Shown here piece by piece: positions 1 through 13,329 of a DNA stretch of 64,000 bases. Source of the DNA: Strigops habroptila (taxonomy: Eukaryota; Chordata; Aves; Psittaciformes; Psittacidae); NCBI RefSeq assembly GCF_004027225.2, contig NC_044284.2, forward strand, positions 11,822,501-11,886,500, in the 5' to 3' direction. Numbering within the stretch: the stretch's first letter is position 1; every line of letters starts with the position of its first letter. The notes beneath the pieces were generated by a model, which made no database searches, was not told the DNA's origin, and worked only from the letters and a program-made list of their open reading frames with translations. Position numbers and translations under genes: made by a program.

Positions 1-2362
1 TTTAACTATCAAAAAATAACAGCCAGGGAGAGAGCGTGAAAACAATTGTGAGCAGAGAGTGCTGCTGATGGGGCAGCAGATTTGGGATGCCCTGAAGCCC
101 TGGGATGCAGGAGATGCTGGTTCTGCTGCTGATACCATGTGTGATTGTGGACAAATCATTTCACTTCTGGCTTTTTTGGGGCACTGGTCCATTTTCTGAA
201 GGGACTCAGAGGCTCTAGAGTACCTTGCTATTGAGGCTTTGTGCTTTTCTGAATGCTGAGCTCCATTCACACCTGAACAGTTCTTGCCATATCAGTCTCA
301 TTTGGATGGCTCAAGAAGTTACTAGCTGTGGCACTGCAGATCAGTCACAGATGTATTGCAGCATGAGAAGTGAGATTGTCTCCCTGCTGCTGAGCAGTAT
401 ATGGGTGATAGAGCAGAACTAAGATCTCCTGTCCCCAGAGCCTGTTCTGTCTAACCAGTAAGCCTTATGATCTATTCTAAGGAGGGCTACTGGTTTAACT
501 GGGCAGACTTTGGGAATTAGATAGTGTGTATGACAACAGCTCCAGTTTCCTGTGCAGAATAAAATACGCAGAAGAATCTGCATGACATGTCATGAGGCTG
601 GCTTTCGACTTCCCAAAGCAACATCAGCCCCTATATTTTCAGGATGCCAATGAGCCTTAGCCTCCTTGGGGATTGCCACCTCTGAAAACCCTAAGTCACC
701 TGAGCTCTGTGTCAAGTTGCTCCCCCCATGCCTGTGCCACTAAGGAAGATGGCAGTGGTCACAGCAGGGAAAGCCTTCCACCTGTAAGTTAGAAGATGCT
801 TTCTCCTGTAAAGGCTTTGAGCCCCATGCACTGCATCTGAGCTTGATACTCTGGGCTCAGGGAGCCTTGGTTGTGCCAGGGAGCTGCTGAGTGGCCTTAG
901 GCTAATTGCTCCCTTTAGTTAGGTCCTGACTTTGCTGCAGCTCAATAGGATGCAAAGCCCAGGCAGGGAGCAAAGCACAGTGAGGACAGAGCTGCTCACA
1001 GGTGCCTGACAATCTTTGCTCCCACCAAAGGGTTAGAGATCCTCTGGCTTTGCTCTCCCACATCAGCTCTGGGAAATCTGGCGCCGCCACGGCTGATGTG
1101 CAAGCCCAGACCCCATGAAATGCTATTAAAAATGATAGCCCAGCATGGGGCTGAGAGTGTGCCAGCGCTTACACAGAAACATGAAGACCAGCTCTGTGCT
1201 GGCTCGCAGCCGCCTCTCTGCTATGCAGCCTCATATGCCTCCATGTTTTTGAAGTTGGCCAGTTTGGAGAGTGGATCAGGCATCAGATGCCAAGTTTTCT
1301 GACAGCTTGAATTTACATGCAGGGCTATGAACTGGTCAGGATTCAGGACAGGGGCTTCTCTTAGGGCAAAGGAAACAAGTCAAAGGAGCAGGTATCGTCC
1401 TGCTCCCTGCCCGGAGCCATAGGTGTCTTGGTCCAGTATTTACAGCCCATGAAGATATTCCAGTCCTGGTTAGAGTTTGCATGGAAGCCTTGAGCAAGCT
1501 GACATGTCCAGACAGTAAGAAGAAGTAGGGCCCTTGCTTTGGAAGGAGGTGGGCTGCTCCTGAGTGATGAGAGCAATGGGGATTCAGGGGCAGGATGTCC
1601 CGCTCAGGGCAACCAAGTCAACCCAGAGAGCATCACTCACTGTTTCTGCCCAGGTACCACCAGGGACCAAAGACCAAAGCCAGCCTGGGTTGTTAGGTTT
1701 GTCCTCATTAAACAAAGAGCAGCCTCACTGTATGGCACACAGCCTGGTGTGAGGGGCTTCTGTGGCTCTTGCTTTGTCTGCAGTAAAATCTTTATTAGAA
1801 AAGGAGGCTCCTTCTGCCTGGCAACGGAAGCCCTTTAGACAATGCAGTTTCGAATGGACTCACACAAGGATTTTTGCGGTGACCTGCTATTAGGAATGTG
1901 CCCCTGCACTATGCCAATGGAAACCCCTAATCACCTGATAAATTTGTGTCTGTTTGCTCAGAAGTGTAGAAAATACACAGTTATTACCTTAATAAGAAAA
2001 CATGATAGGAATGATGAACCAATTACAAATAATACAAAAAAAAGAGAAAAAAGAAAAGCCAAAGTGGCAAGAGATAGCATTAAAAGTCCAGGACTTACTC
2101 TGTTTGCTCCATAAAGCTTTCATTTTGCTTGAAAAACAGTTATTTTCATCCGTGAATATTTAGGCTTTTTCACTGGCCTTGATAGCTTCCCAAAGGAAGG
2201 GAAAAGTGATAAGAACTGCTAAATAACATGAGCAATCCATCTGGAATCCAACAGTGTGTGCCTGCTCAGCAACTCTGGGAGATCCCCAGTGTTTAGGGAG
2301 TTATTGTGGGAGGAGGCAGGGGATGTGCTCAGGATTATAATGCTTACTCTTCTCCCTTTCAG
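1..2362 (+). other. SLCO2A1: SLCO2A1 intron (upstream coding exons lie outside the window)
   Basis: The first recognisable SLCO2A1 exon begins at 2363 with a good acceptor and starts in mid-codon, so this stretch must be intron. I found no segment matching the N-terminal part of the transporter (about 135 residues) and no other gene. The sequence is ordinary unique intron with scattered short open frames and no clear repeat. Confidence 0.75.
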
Positions 2363-5300
2363 GTAACAAAAGCCAGGTCCAGGCTGAACTCTGCTATGCA
2401 GAGAATAAGTTTGTGTGCCCGAACACCACCCAGGATCCCCAGAAGGAGGCCAGCAGCATATGGGCAATGATGGTCATTGCCCAGCTCCTGGCTGGAATCG
2501 GGACAGTCCCCATCCAGCCCTTTGGGATATCCTACGTAGATGACTTTGCAGAAGCAAATAACTCCCCACTGTACGTTGGTAAGTGGGACCGTTGCTGTAT
2601 ATTCTTTTGTTTCCACTGTACCTTAGAGGTGAGATGTAGAGGTGATAGGTAGAAATGTTTTTCTGGAGAGGAACCTGTGGACAAGGGTTGAGCAGCCAGT
2701 GGGACTCTAATGAGATCCTCCCCCAACAAAAGTCTGGGCTGTCGTCCTCCCCCCCATAGTCAGCTGTTCTCTGTAGGGTTATATTTGTGGTGTAGGTGTT
2801 AGGAAGCCAAAGAATCAGGGCAAGGAGATAATGAGATGGATGAGCTGGGGCTTCTCCGTTGCGTCTGTGAAAACTTATGCCATTCCTAGAGGTAAAGAAC
2901 AGTAAGGAAACCTTCTTGGAGGCTATCTCCTGCTCTTACTGAGCATCAGTTGATCATGGTTTAAGCAGAGGTAAGACAGCCTGCAGAGGCCAATTAACCA
3001 AGGTTTTGCATCAAGGGTTCAAAATTGACATATTTGCCACGGAATCAGTCCCTGCCTATGGGGACTCCCAGGCTCAGGAGGACCTCTTGACTGCAGACAG
3101 GTGCTGGCTTCCATGTTAAATTACTCTTTTTTCCCTGTGAATGGCAAAACCCGTCTGGTGCTGGCCTGCCTATGTGAGCTTTGAGCTCAGTCCATCAGTT
3201 ATTTAAAAACCCAATTCCTCCTGATGCCAAACAGTGTCCTTAAAGCAGCCAGAGGTGTCAGAGTGATTTAGGAGTCGAAAGCAGATGTTCCAAAATAAGG
3301 TAAGCACTAAATGAGAAGGAAAGCCTCTGGAATTAGACTTCCAAGGACAGGCTTTGGACAAGCACTGGAGTGCTTGGCAGGGTCTCCAGGCTCCTGCTTT
3401 GCTCCAGGCTCATGCTGGAAAGGGCTGCTGCTCCACCTAAGTGCTCTGCAGAAAGAGTCCCATGCGGGCAGTATTCGCTCCTCTCAGCTCAAATATAGTA
3501 GTCTGGGCTGGCAAAAGGAGGGACAGAGCATCCTTGTCTTCCGTCTGCGGCAAGGGGTCAATGTTCCCAGGATCTCTGAGTGCACTTTGGATTCTCAAAC
3601 CTGCAGGTCCTGAAGATGAAAGAAAATGGGACTGGCTTGTTCTTTGTAATATAGAATATTATATTTTATATAAATATGTATATAAATTATATGTACATAT
3701 ATAAACATAAATCATAAATATATATTTATATACCTATATATGCACATATATTTTTATATACATATATAAAAATACATCTCTATATATGATTCTATGATTC
3801 TAAATATATAAATATATTATATATAAATATATTATATATATATTTATATAAACATTCCACAGCTGGGGCTGTGGGAATGTCTGTGCCAGGTGATAGGGCT
3901 ACTGAGTCTGAATTGCCTCAGTCTTGTTTTGGTTTAGGTGTTAGCATCTTCCTATGAAAAAGAAAACTACTGTCTATGTATGAGGTTAAATACTCCTCTA
4001 ACAACCCTGTCCTTCAATAGATAGGTTTATGTTGTAGAAAAAAAAGCACTGCCTTGCCTAATTGGGGGAAAAAAAAGAAAGCTTTTTAAATAGGTGCACA
4101 GCTGGGGCATAGCAATGGGACCAGGTGCTTTCATACCCACTATGCTCAAAGGCTCCTGACCAGCAAAATGCACAGAAATGGTCAGTGCAGTTCAAGCAAA
4201 CTGTCTCCTTTTGAACATCAGAAGAGGTTGTGCAGAGAGTTTCTGCAGGAGGAAACTTAAATCCTTTCATTCCAAAGAAGTCAAAAGGAAACATTTTGAC
4301 CTTGCAGGTTAGGTACATGTCGTGTGTTTTCTGAAAGGGATAGTTCAGCTGAACCAAGGTGGATCTGCTGGCCTTTTTGCTCTCAGCATCTTCCATCTCC
4401 CCTGAAGTTTGCATCAAGATTTTTTGCTTGGATCTAAGGACTGAGATGGCTTTGTTTCCTTGGGCTCCTGTAGGAGATAAAGATCTCTGTCTCCTGCAGG
4501 AGCCCAGGATGGCAGCATCCTGCTGCTCTCTGTGGTTCCCCTTTTCGTCACAGTGAATCATGGATATTCACGGGGTAGCTGACAACTTCTAGCACATCGG
4601 CAAAGCCTTGACTGCAGCAGAGCAGAGGGACTTCTGCAGGCAGCTGCCCGCCCTCCTCCTAATCCTGTTAGATAAACACCATGTTCAGTACTTGAGCAAC
4701 GGTGATCTCACCATCTGCTGCTTGATAAAAGATGGGTTTCTCTCCTCCCCATGTTGTAACACCATTCATGCCTCACATGGGAAGACAAAAACCACACAGA
4801 AGCTACTGTTCCCTGTTCACACTGGCTCTGCTCCCTTTTTTCAGCCATCCTCTTTGCCATTGCTGTGTTTGGCCCTGCTTTTGGATACTTGCTGGGATCT
4901 GTGGTGCTGCGGCTTTTTGTGGATATTGGGAGAGTTGACATTGGTGAGTATTTCTCAAGTAGTGATGGCCCTCCCAAAAGTCTTCTGTGAGTCAGAAGGT
5001 CACTCTGACAGATGGCTTCTGCCGCCAGTCCCATAACCCACAAAACAGCTCCCCTGCAAAGACCCCCAGTACATTTCTCCACTCCATCTCCCCTAGAGGA
5101 AGGCTATAGATGGTCCTGAAGCACCACTGAAGCAGAGTCCTCTTGTTTTCTTTATCTGTGGTGCGTGCTTATTATTTCTGGTAACTTAATCACTAAAGAA
5201 TTCTCCCCAGCTTCATCATTAACGTGGCTTTTTCCTGTGTTTCCTTAGAGAGATCAGAGCTCGCCTGACATTTTTGTCCGGTGCCTGATAAGAATAATAA

Positions 5301-8300
5301 ATGAACCTGAGGCAGGAAACAGCAAAAAGCCTTGGCTCGCTCCCTGCGGCGGCAGACGGATTTAGCAGCCTCTGCCTGGTCGCTCCATGATGACGTCCAA
5401 GCTCCAGAGTGGAGTGGTCCTGTTTGGGGAAGCAAGGCGATTGTTTCAGTGGGGTGTGGGCTCCTCTCCTGCCGCACCCTGGCACAGGGCTCCCACCCGG
5501 AGGCTGCTGCTGGTTCCTTTCCCAGCTGCAACGTCCTAACGATGGGGAGATGCAGTCCCTATGCCAAGCCAAGCAATCCGTCAAGCTCATGTGAGCATCG
5601 CTTGGCCCAGCTGAAGGATGTCTGCACTGGAGACAGAGCGGCTCTCACCTTCTCCTCCTTTTTCCGGAGAAGGCGCCTGGAGTTTCATCCACTCGGAAAC
5701 CATGCTCATTAACAGCACTCTTCTGCCGGATCAGGTCTTTCCCTTGGTCTCTGCAAGCAGAGAGTGACCAAGCCTGGAACAATGGGGGAGCAGTTTGTTC
5801 CAGGAAAGCAGCTATGCCCTTTCCTGGTCCCTATCTTGGCTCAGGATCCCTGCCAGGCAGCATGGTCGAAGCCCACCATAGGCTCCAGGCAGAGGAAGAT
5901 GAAGTCAGGCTCCTGTAGTCACCACCTTGCTGGCCAGCTCAGTGGGCAAGAGCTGAACGTGTGCCATGACACCACAGTTTGGACAGGGGATGGTGGTGCA
6001 GGATCCTGGCCAGGGGAAAGGTGGTCAAACACAACCAGGGCTGGTCTTGCTACCAGCACTGATGGAAGCTCCAACCTCCATTCATTTGCTCTTCCTTGCC
6101 ACTGGACAGACCCTTAGACTGTGCCCACATGGACTCTTTGTGCTCCACCAGTCCATATGTGCATGGATATTTGCCCCTTTCACCTTTACATGTGCAGGAG
6201 CAAAGCTCTTATGGTAGGTCCTTGTGTCTTGCAGCTACTGTGGCCCTGACACCAAGGGATCAGCGGTGGATTGGAGCCTGGTGGCTGGGACTGCTGATCT
6301 CCTCAGGCTGCTTGGTGCTCACGTCCATTCCTTATTTCTTTTTCCCTCGGTACATGCTGAAAGGACAGGTAAGACCTCACCTCCCGAGGGTCAGAACATC
6401 TTAGTGGCAGGGCTGTGCCCATGGACAGAATACCTGTCTCCAGAGGAGAGGGGTGGGAAGGAGGAAGGGAGTCCACAGCCCTTCTCAGACGTGATTACAA
6501 ATTCTCACAAGGGAAAAGTCTCTGTGCCTCTAACACGTGAAGAACCAGAACCTTCACTTCTTCACCATTAGCTGGAAAGCCGGAACCACCACAGCTCAGC
6601 AGACCAAAATCAGACCTCATGCCCTTCCCACTAACTGCTTTGACAGCATCTATCGGGAAGGTGGACCTGCACCTTCCCTGGGGCTGGGCAATGGGCTTCT
6701 TGGGATTCCGGCATGCAGCTCTCCTTGGTTAGGGGTCTGTTCCATGGGGACTTGACCCTCTTGGGGTGTCTGACCTGGTTCTGCTGGTGGTGGCTGTATC
6801 TTAACACCCCACTGCAACACCCTTGGCAAGGTCATGCACCCCTGATGCCAGCAGCATCATCATCAGTAACAGCCCCTGCTCAGAGGAGAGCATCTTGAAG
6901 TGTGGCATTCATGGGAGCAGCACTGGGATAAAGCTGGGCCGGGAACTGGGAGGAGGTGATAAATGGGATTGTCCTTTGGGAACAAATTGCAGAAAGGGGA
7001 CAAATTTCCCATTAAAACACATTTTAAAAGATGCAAAATTATTAAAATGTTTCATTTCAGTGCTTTCAAAGCCAAGTCCCACTGGTTTAGTTTCAAAATT
7101 GTTTTGTTTTGAAATTGTTTAATCATTGATTCTTTAAAGGTCAAAATCAAAGCCAAAATATTTCATGATTATAGCTAGACTTGAGCTGTATCTCCAGACT
7201 TGAAATGACCCATGTCCAACCTTCATTTTCAGACTTCTTGCAGGTATCTCATCAGGCTTAAGGAGGGGAAAGCTTTCCAAGTCCTTAAAACCTCTCGGAT
7301 CAGGAGAAGCTTTTGTCTTGCAGCTCTGCTCAGCGGCTGCAGTGATTTTTGAGCTAATTCACCCCTTTGGTCTAATGGGCAGGAAAACTGTCAGGCTTGG
7401 CTGGGGGTCAAAGGCATCTGGGACAGACCCTGCTCCTCCTGAGCCTTGCTGTGTGCCAGGATGGTGCCAGCCATGCATGGGTTCTCACCATGGGCTGCTG
7501 CTCTTTTCTCTCTCCCCAGGACTCGAAAGCGGAGGCTGGCATGCTCAGGAAGATGGAGAAAGGGATGGCCGAAGAAACTTCCCTGCTCGAGTTTATAAAA
7601 AGTAAAGGACTGGCACATAAAGGCGAGGGTGAACGGGGCCTCAGGCCATGCTGGGTGGGTGGAGATCACCATACTGTTGTTTTCAAGCTGAGGGTGCTTG
7701 TTGGGAGCCCTTGAGCCTGTCCACCACGTTGTGTGGAGATGCCAGGGCCATCTCTGGCACCTCAAGGGCTATAAAATGCCCTTCCTTAAGGACTATGGGA
7801 AGATGGACACAGCCTCGCTCTTGCTATAAGACAGTGGGGCCTGAATTGTTCTTGAAAATTGGTTTGAGGCTCTTAAAATGGCATGAAAACGCTAGGTTTA
7901 ACCCACAGCTGGAAGAGAGGGCATGGGGCTGCTGACAGCACCAGCCACTGCTTTGAGAAGGTCACTGCACTGCAGCTTACACTGGTTTAGTTATACATAG
8001 CTGGAACAGGCTTGAGTAGGGATGTTGCTAATGAGAGAGACCAGTTTAATGACTTCTTTTAGCTCCATGATGGTTTCTTTCCAGCTCAAGCTCCTCCCTC
8101 CTTCCCTCTCCATCCACGGAAGTCATATGCTGGAGCTGTCAGCTCCCTCTGTCTCACTGGGCTTTGATGAACAAAGACAGTCTCGTCACACTCTCTGCTC
8201 GAAGGGGAAGGCTAATTAGAGACCAAATAAACAGAGCTGCTCCTGGGGAGCCTGCCCCTGCTGAAAGGGCAGGGGGACATCATGTCCCACCAGGAAAATA

Positions 8301-11300
8301 CAGTGTGTTCGTCAGCTGCAGGAGCCAGACCCTGCCCTTACACAGCCAGCGGAGCTCTGCCAAAACCCCTGAGGCTTTGTCTGTTTGCACCGCCCAAGGG
8401 TATGGGCCCAGCCCCAGACAAACAACTGCACTGCGGCTGCTGAGTAGTCCAGATGCTTTTGAACATGTGAGGGGAGGCAGTGGGCAGAGCTGCCTTCCGC
8501 CTCTCTTCTCAGGGCACTTTGGCCATGGTCCAGGCCACATTAGGATGGCCTCAGACATCCCTTGTCTAAGTTCATCCCCCTGAACTCACTGGGAACAGTG
8601 GGGTTTTTTTCACAGTACGGATGGCTGATGTGAGGAGCACATGGATGAAATACATTTTTCCCGCTGATTCTCTTTAGAATTCCCAAAGATCTTTCTCAGG
8701 CTGCTCCTCAACCCCCTCTTCATCCTCCTGGTGCTGGCACAGTGCAGCTTCTCCTCTGTCATCGCGGGTCTGTCCACCTTCCTCAACAAGTTCCTGGAGA
8801 AGCAGTACGGTGCCTCCTCCTCGTACGCCAACTTCCTCATAGGTGAGCACAGCCACCATACGGTAAAGAATACCCATCAGCAGGGAGCCACCTCCCTGTA
8901 TTCCCCAGGCTTTTTAAATCCCACAGGAGGAAGTCACTGTAGACTCATTTTCAGATGAGACCTAGGGATCACCTCAAAGTGGTTGACGACTTTCCTGACC
9001 TGAGGTGTCTGCATAAGGACAGGCTGTCTTGCAGCTCTCAAAGAATCTCTACAGTTGTAGTTCACATGGTGAAGCAGGTCTGGATCGCTCAGATGCTTAA
9101 AGATCATAGAATGGTTTGGGTTGAAGGGACCTTAAAGTTAATCTAGTTTAACCTCCTGCCACGGGCAGGGGCACCTTCCAATAGACCAGGTTGCCAGTGC
9201 CTCAGCACCCTCACAGTAAAGAATTTTTTTATTAGATTTTTTTCTTATTAGAAAATGTAAAATCTAATGTAAGTCTCCCCTCTGTCAGGTTAAAGCCATT
9301 CCCCCTTGTCCTGTCCCTACAGGCCTTTGTAAAAGTCCCTCTCCAGAGTTCTTGTAGGCCCCCTTTAGGTATTGATGTTGCAAGAGCAAGTAATTACGCA
9401 CCAAGCTTGATCTGGCATCTCCTAGCCAAATTCCTGAGGCTGAGGTTTCTCATAGGTGCCAGCTGCCTTGGGGTTTGGTCTGTTGTGGGTAAAGGTGGGT
9501 CTGTGGGTTCTCTCAATCACCACAAAGTCCACAAAGCCACTACTGCCACCCTTTGCCCACAGAGTGGTGCTTGGCAGGCAGGACCCTCAGCTAATGCCTT
9601 TGTTCTTCTGCAGGAGCTGTGAACCTGCCAGCAGCAGCACTCGGGATGCTTTTAGGAGGAATCATCATGAAGCGCTTTGCCTTCTCCCTCCGGGCCATCC
9701 CCCGGTTTGCCGTGGTGGTGCTTGTTTTCTCCATCCTCCTCTGCCTACCCATTTTCTTCATGGGCTGCTCCACAGGGCGCATCGATGGGATCTATCCCTC
9801 CAGGTAACTGCAGGCGATTCGGTTGTTTCCAGCTCATTGTTCTGCCAGCTCCTGACTGGTTTATCCGTGGGGTGGAATACATGCAAGTGTATGAGGAGAA
9901 GCAGTAGTAGACCTCTCTATGCTACTGCTTGCTCCTTGATCCCACTGCTTGGAGATCGAAGCACTATACAGCACCGAAAGACTGGGAGGGAATTTATTCC
10001 TGATTTTCTGTACTGAACAAGCAGGGTTTATTTTTCACTCTGTATTTCTAGGGAGAAATTAGTAGTATTAGTGCTCGTGTCCACATCGGCATCTCGTGCG
10101 CTGCCTTTGTTCCAGCTGGACATCACCTTTCTCCTCACCAGGGTGGAAACTTTTGGCTCTTACCATGTCTTTTTTAAGATAAAAATTACATTTAGGCTCC
10201 ACCCCAGGGCTAGACTCCACTTCACCAAGTGCATCATGCTCATTTCCCAATGCACTGCCAGCAAGGGGCTTTTGTACAGATGTTTCCCTTTGCCAGCAAT
10301 AAGTCTCCTGTCCCAGGGGCACGGTGGAGGGGTGAGGGACAGGGAAGTCCATGTGCTTCTCCCACTTAAAACCTATTTAAATAACCACGGTGAAGGAAAG
10401 GAAAGCACTCTGCAAATGCACGGCATGCAGCATGAACTCAGGAGCATCCCAAGCTTTCTGTGTTGAGAGCAGGGCTTCAAATGTGAGGAGAGCCCTCAGT
10501 TCAAGATCAGGTGCTGCAGATACTGAATTTTGGGAGGCATATTAGCCTTACAGTGTTCACCTCTTGCCACCCGTGTCAGGTCAACTGCTTGTCTTGGCTC
10601 CTCTGGGACACACCAGTCTTAATGGGCTTTACCTGGTGTAATGAGGAGCTGCTGGTGGCAATTGCATGGAAAATGAGGCTGTTTCCTTATATTATTTTGG
10701 AAACCTCCCCTCCTGCAATGGCAGCAGTGCATAAATGCCTTTTGCCTGGATGTCTGCAGTGCTAGTTGTGGACTACGTGGATGGTTGAACATGAGCTCTG
10801 CCCCATTCCCTCCATGCCCAAGGGGAGGTCCCTGGTGCCAGCTTCTTGTAGAAGACAGACTGTGCTGCTCGAGCAGATGAACTCTCTTAGCTAGTAAGGC
10901 AAGACAGGATGGATAATTCAGGACAGATAATTCAGTTTGTCCTCTTGACTTTCACGCTGTTGTCAGGCTTGTTTGGAAATGAGCCCACTTCCAGTTTCTG
11001 TCTGAATGGTGTTTCCAGCTGGGGCTGCTTGCACATCTGTTTGTGCGGTTCTGGATGGAGCCCAGATGTATTTCTCCAGGCATTTGGCTGTTTAGTTTTC
11101 AGCTGGGAAGGGGGGAAATAAGAAGTGTGTGAGTACTTGTTTGCAGACATAACATAATTACTGCTAAGCTCACTGTACACTTGCAGAGGTACCTGCAGGG
11201 GATCAGGGCCTGGCAGAAGGCCAGCCTGCTGCTGGCAATGTCCCAGTGCAAATAGGAATGGGGAACCTGGTCAGCTAGTGAGAGGGATTTTACGTCCTTT

Positions 11301-12786
11301 ATGTCCTATTTCTTAATTTTTGATTATTATTTTTTTCTCTCCTGTTTTTTGGCAGTACATTGAGTTCCCAGCAGCAGGTTAAGACACCGACGGGGTGCCA
11401 CTGCGCTGAGCACATCTTTCACCCAGTGTGCGGAGAAAACAATGTGGAGTACATCTCCCCCTGCTTCGCTGGCTGCACAAACAGCACCACTGATTCCTCC
11501 ACTCCCAAACAAGTGGTGAGTAAAATAAGTGATTTGCAAAGCAGAGTGTACCTTGCTCACTGGTGACAGTGGAGGCTGCGGCAATGCTGTAGCAACCTGA
11601 CAAAAGCAATAACAGGGTAGAGCCTCGTAGGCAGGGAGGTCTACCAGAGGAGCTGAAGTCCTGAGAAGGTACAATAGAGAATTGCTGTCATGCCCTGGCA
11701 TTCTGCTTGGAGAAATGGGGATGGAGACACATCCCATTGCAGGATGCCATGGCCATGCCTTAAAACTGGATCTGATGCTCTCGTCAGTGTTCTGCGAGGT
11801 GATGTGGTCTGGTACGTCAGTAAAAATCCTGCTCTTGGCTTTGGGAGTTTTATGTTTTGTTTTTTTCCAAATGTTTCCGACAGATCTACAGGAACTGCTC
11901 CCTGATCCCTGCGGGGAGTGGGCTGTCCTCTGCCAAGACAGGCTCCTGTCCACTCAGCTGCTCCCACATGCTCCTTCCTGTCATATTCCTCATCTCCTTT
12001 GCTGCCCTGGTAGCCTGCCTGTCCCATAACCCCCTCTACATGATGGTTTTACGGTAAGCAATGGGCAGAGAGGATCACAAGCTACAGGGGAGTGGGTTCT
12101 CCATGCTGGGATCAGTGAGGCCTCTTGAACATGCAACAGGCAAAGATGCTTCACTAAATGCAGAGCCACCGCCAGCTCTGACCTCCCATGGCTTCTCCCC
12201 TGCAGGGTGGTGAACCAGGACGAGAAGTCGTTTGCCATTGGAGTCCAGTTCTTACTAATGAGACTGCTGGGTGAGTGTCCGTACCCTAAGGAGGCTGGGG
12301 GAAGGCAGCAGCGTGCTCAGAGGCTTGCTTGAGCCCCAGGAGGTGTTGAACCCCCTTGGTGACAGCAAGCAAAGCATGCAGGCAGGGGCAGCATGGGCAG
12401 CCTGACTCCATCCTCTCTTCTCCAAAGCCTGGCTGCCAGCTCCGGCCATGTTTGGTGCCCTCATCGACTCCTCCTGCATCTACTGGCAGAAGCAGTGCAC
12501 CCAGCGCCGATTCTGTGCCTATTACAACAACGACTTCCTCCGCAACAGGTATCCCTGCCACGTGTCCCCAGCAGGGATGGCCACGGGGATGATCCCCAGC
12601 TCAGCCTGGTGCTGGCTGGAGGTGCCACCTCTGGACACACCATCTCCCTGCTCTTCTTCCAACAGATACCTGGGCCTGCAGATAGGCTACAAGGTGGTGG
12701 GCACCATCCTCCTCGCCCTCATCAGCTGGAAGGTGAAGAGGAGCAAGGAGTACAACGTGCAGGAGAAGGCAGCAGGGCTGGTGTAG
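2363..12786 (+). CDS. SLCO2A1: Prostaglandin transporter SLCO2A1 (OATP2A1), 3' eleven coding exons
   Basis: This is a multi-pass plasma-membrane carrier of the organic anion transporter family that takes up prostaglandins such as PGE2 and PGF2-alpha for clearance. Exons, with agreeing GT/AG sites and phases: 2363-2578, 4845-4943, 6235-6369, 7520-7601, 8678-8842, 9614-9803, 11356-11515, 11884-12053, 12206-12270, 12428-12548, 12666-12786 (stop TAG). They encode the last 507 of about 643 residues in the human protein. Landmarks: the TM stretch [16 protein letters not shown]; the OATP signature [13 protein letters not shown] (exon from 6235); the TM repeat [12 protein letters not shown]; a cysteine-rich Kazal-like extracellular loop with HPVCGENN (exons 11356 and 11884); and the C-terminus [12 protein letters not shown]. 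The basic residues that I recall as substrate-binding in the mammalian transporter (arginine in LLMRLL, lysine in QIGYK) are kept. No damage was seen. The gene converges with SRPRB. Confidence 0.96.
3648..3852. repeat. AT-rich low-complexity / (TA)n-like microsatellite
   Basis: About 200 bp of imperfect TATA and ATAT runs (many 'atatataaa' type units) in a SLCO2A1 intron. There is no coding potential. It is a likely length-variable locus. Confidence 0.85.
9103..9378 (-). repeat. CR1 LINE 3' fragment
   Basis: The segment starts with the reverse complement of a CR1 3' end ('tcatagaatggtttgggttg', then 'gggaccttaaag'). It continues with typical CR1 tail text ('cctcagcaccctcacag', 'ttaaagccattccccc'). 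It lies in a SLCO2A1 intron, is 5'-truncated as usual for CR1, and contains an internal A/T-rich disturbance near 9220-9265. Confidence 0.85.
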
Positions 12787-13325
12787 CCCACCCGAGGACT
12801 GACTCCACACTCCCCATTACCCACTGCCAGTACTTTGTCTCTTTTGGGTTTGTTTTTCCTCCTAAGAGAGCAACTTCACCTTAGCAGCTCTGAGCTCCTC
12901 TCTTGCAGCCCTTGACAGGGCCATCCTCCAAGCGAGGGATGCTCCATGCCAGTCCCATCCTGGGACCAGCTTCTCCCAGGCTCTCCAGCTGCACCTTGCC
13001 CATCGCTTTGGAACAGGAGGCAGATGGGGACTTGAGCACAGCCCCATCCCATATACCCAGAGAAGTGCCTGCTGTGGGCGACGGTCCCCGCTCCGGCGTG
13101 ATGTTTTCCAGCCAGGTAATGCCCTCCAGGCTGGGACAGGAGCAGGGGAGACAGCTGCCAACCCTGAGTCTGCCCCGTGTCCCTCCCTGCTCGCACCCCT
13201 CGCAGAGGTCAGCGTGGACACTGCACACGTGAAGATATGTGAAATTATCACTAGGGGTTTACTGAGGGGTTTGTTGCTCTTTATTGTATTTGTTTTTTCT
13301 AAATAAAGGTCACTTTTCCAACTGT
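12787..13325 (+). other. SLCO2A1: SLCO2A1 3' UTR
   Basis: Non-coding sequence follows the TAG at 12784-12786 and runs to a canonical AATAAA at 13302-13307. A T/GT-rich stretch follows the signal, so cleavage is expected near 13320-13330. The exact cleavage site is inferred. Confidence 0.7.
13302..13307 (+). terminator. SLCO2A1: Poly(A) signal AATAAA of SLCO2A1
   Basis: A canonical hexamer about 515 bp after the stop codon, followed within 40 bp by a GT-rich element. It is the only good + strand signal found between the stop codon and the next repeat. Confidence 0.75.
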
Positions 13326-13329
13326 GGTG

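Noticed and set aside
4058-4561. 167-codon minus-strand open frame in a SLCO2A1 intron
   Set aside because: No recognisable domain, no codon or splice support, and Cys/Ser-rich composition typical of random translation.
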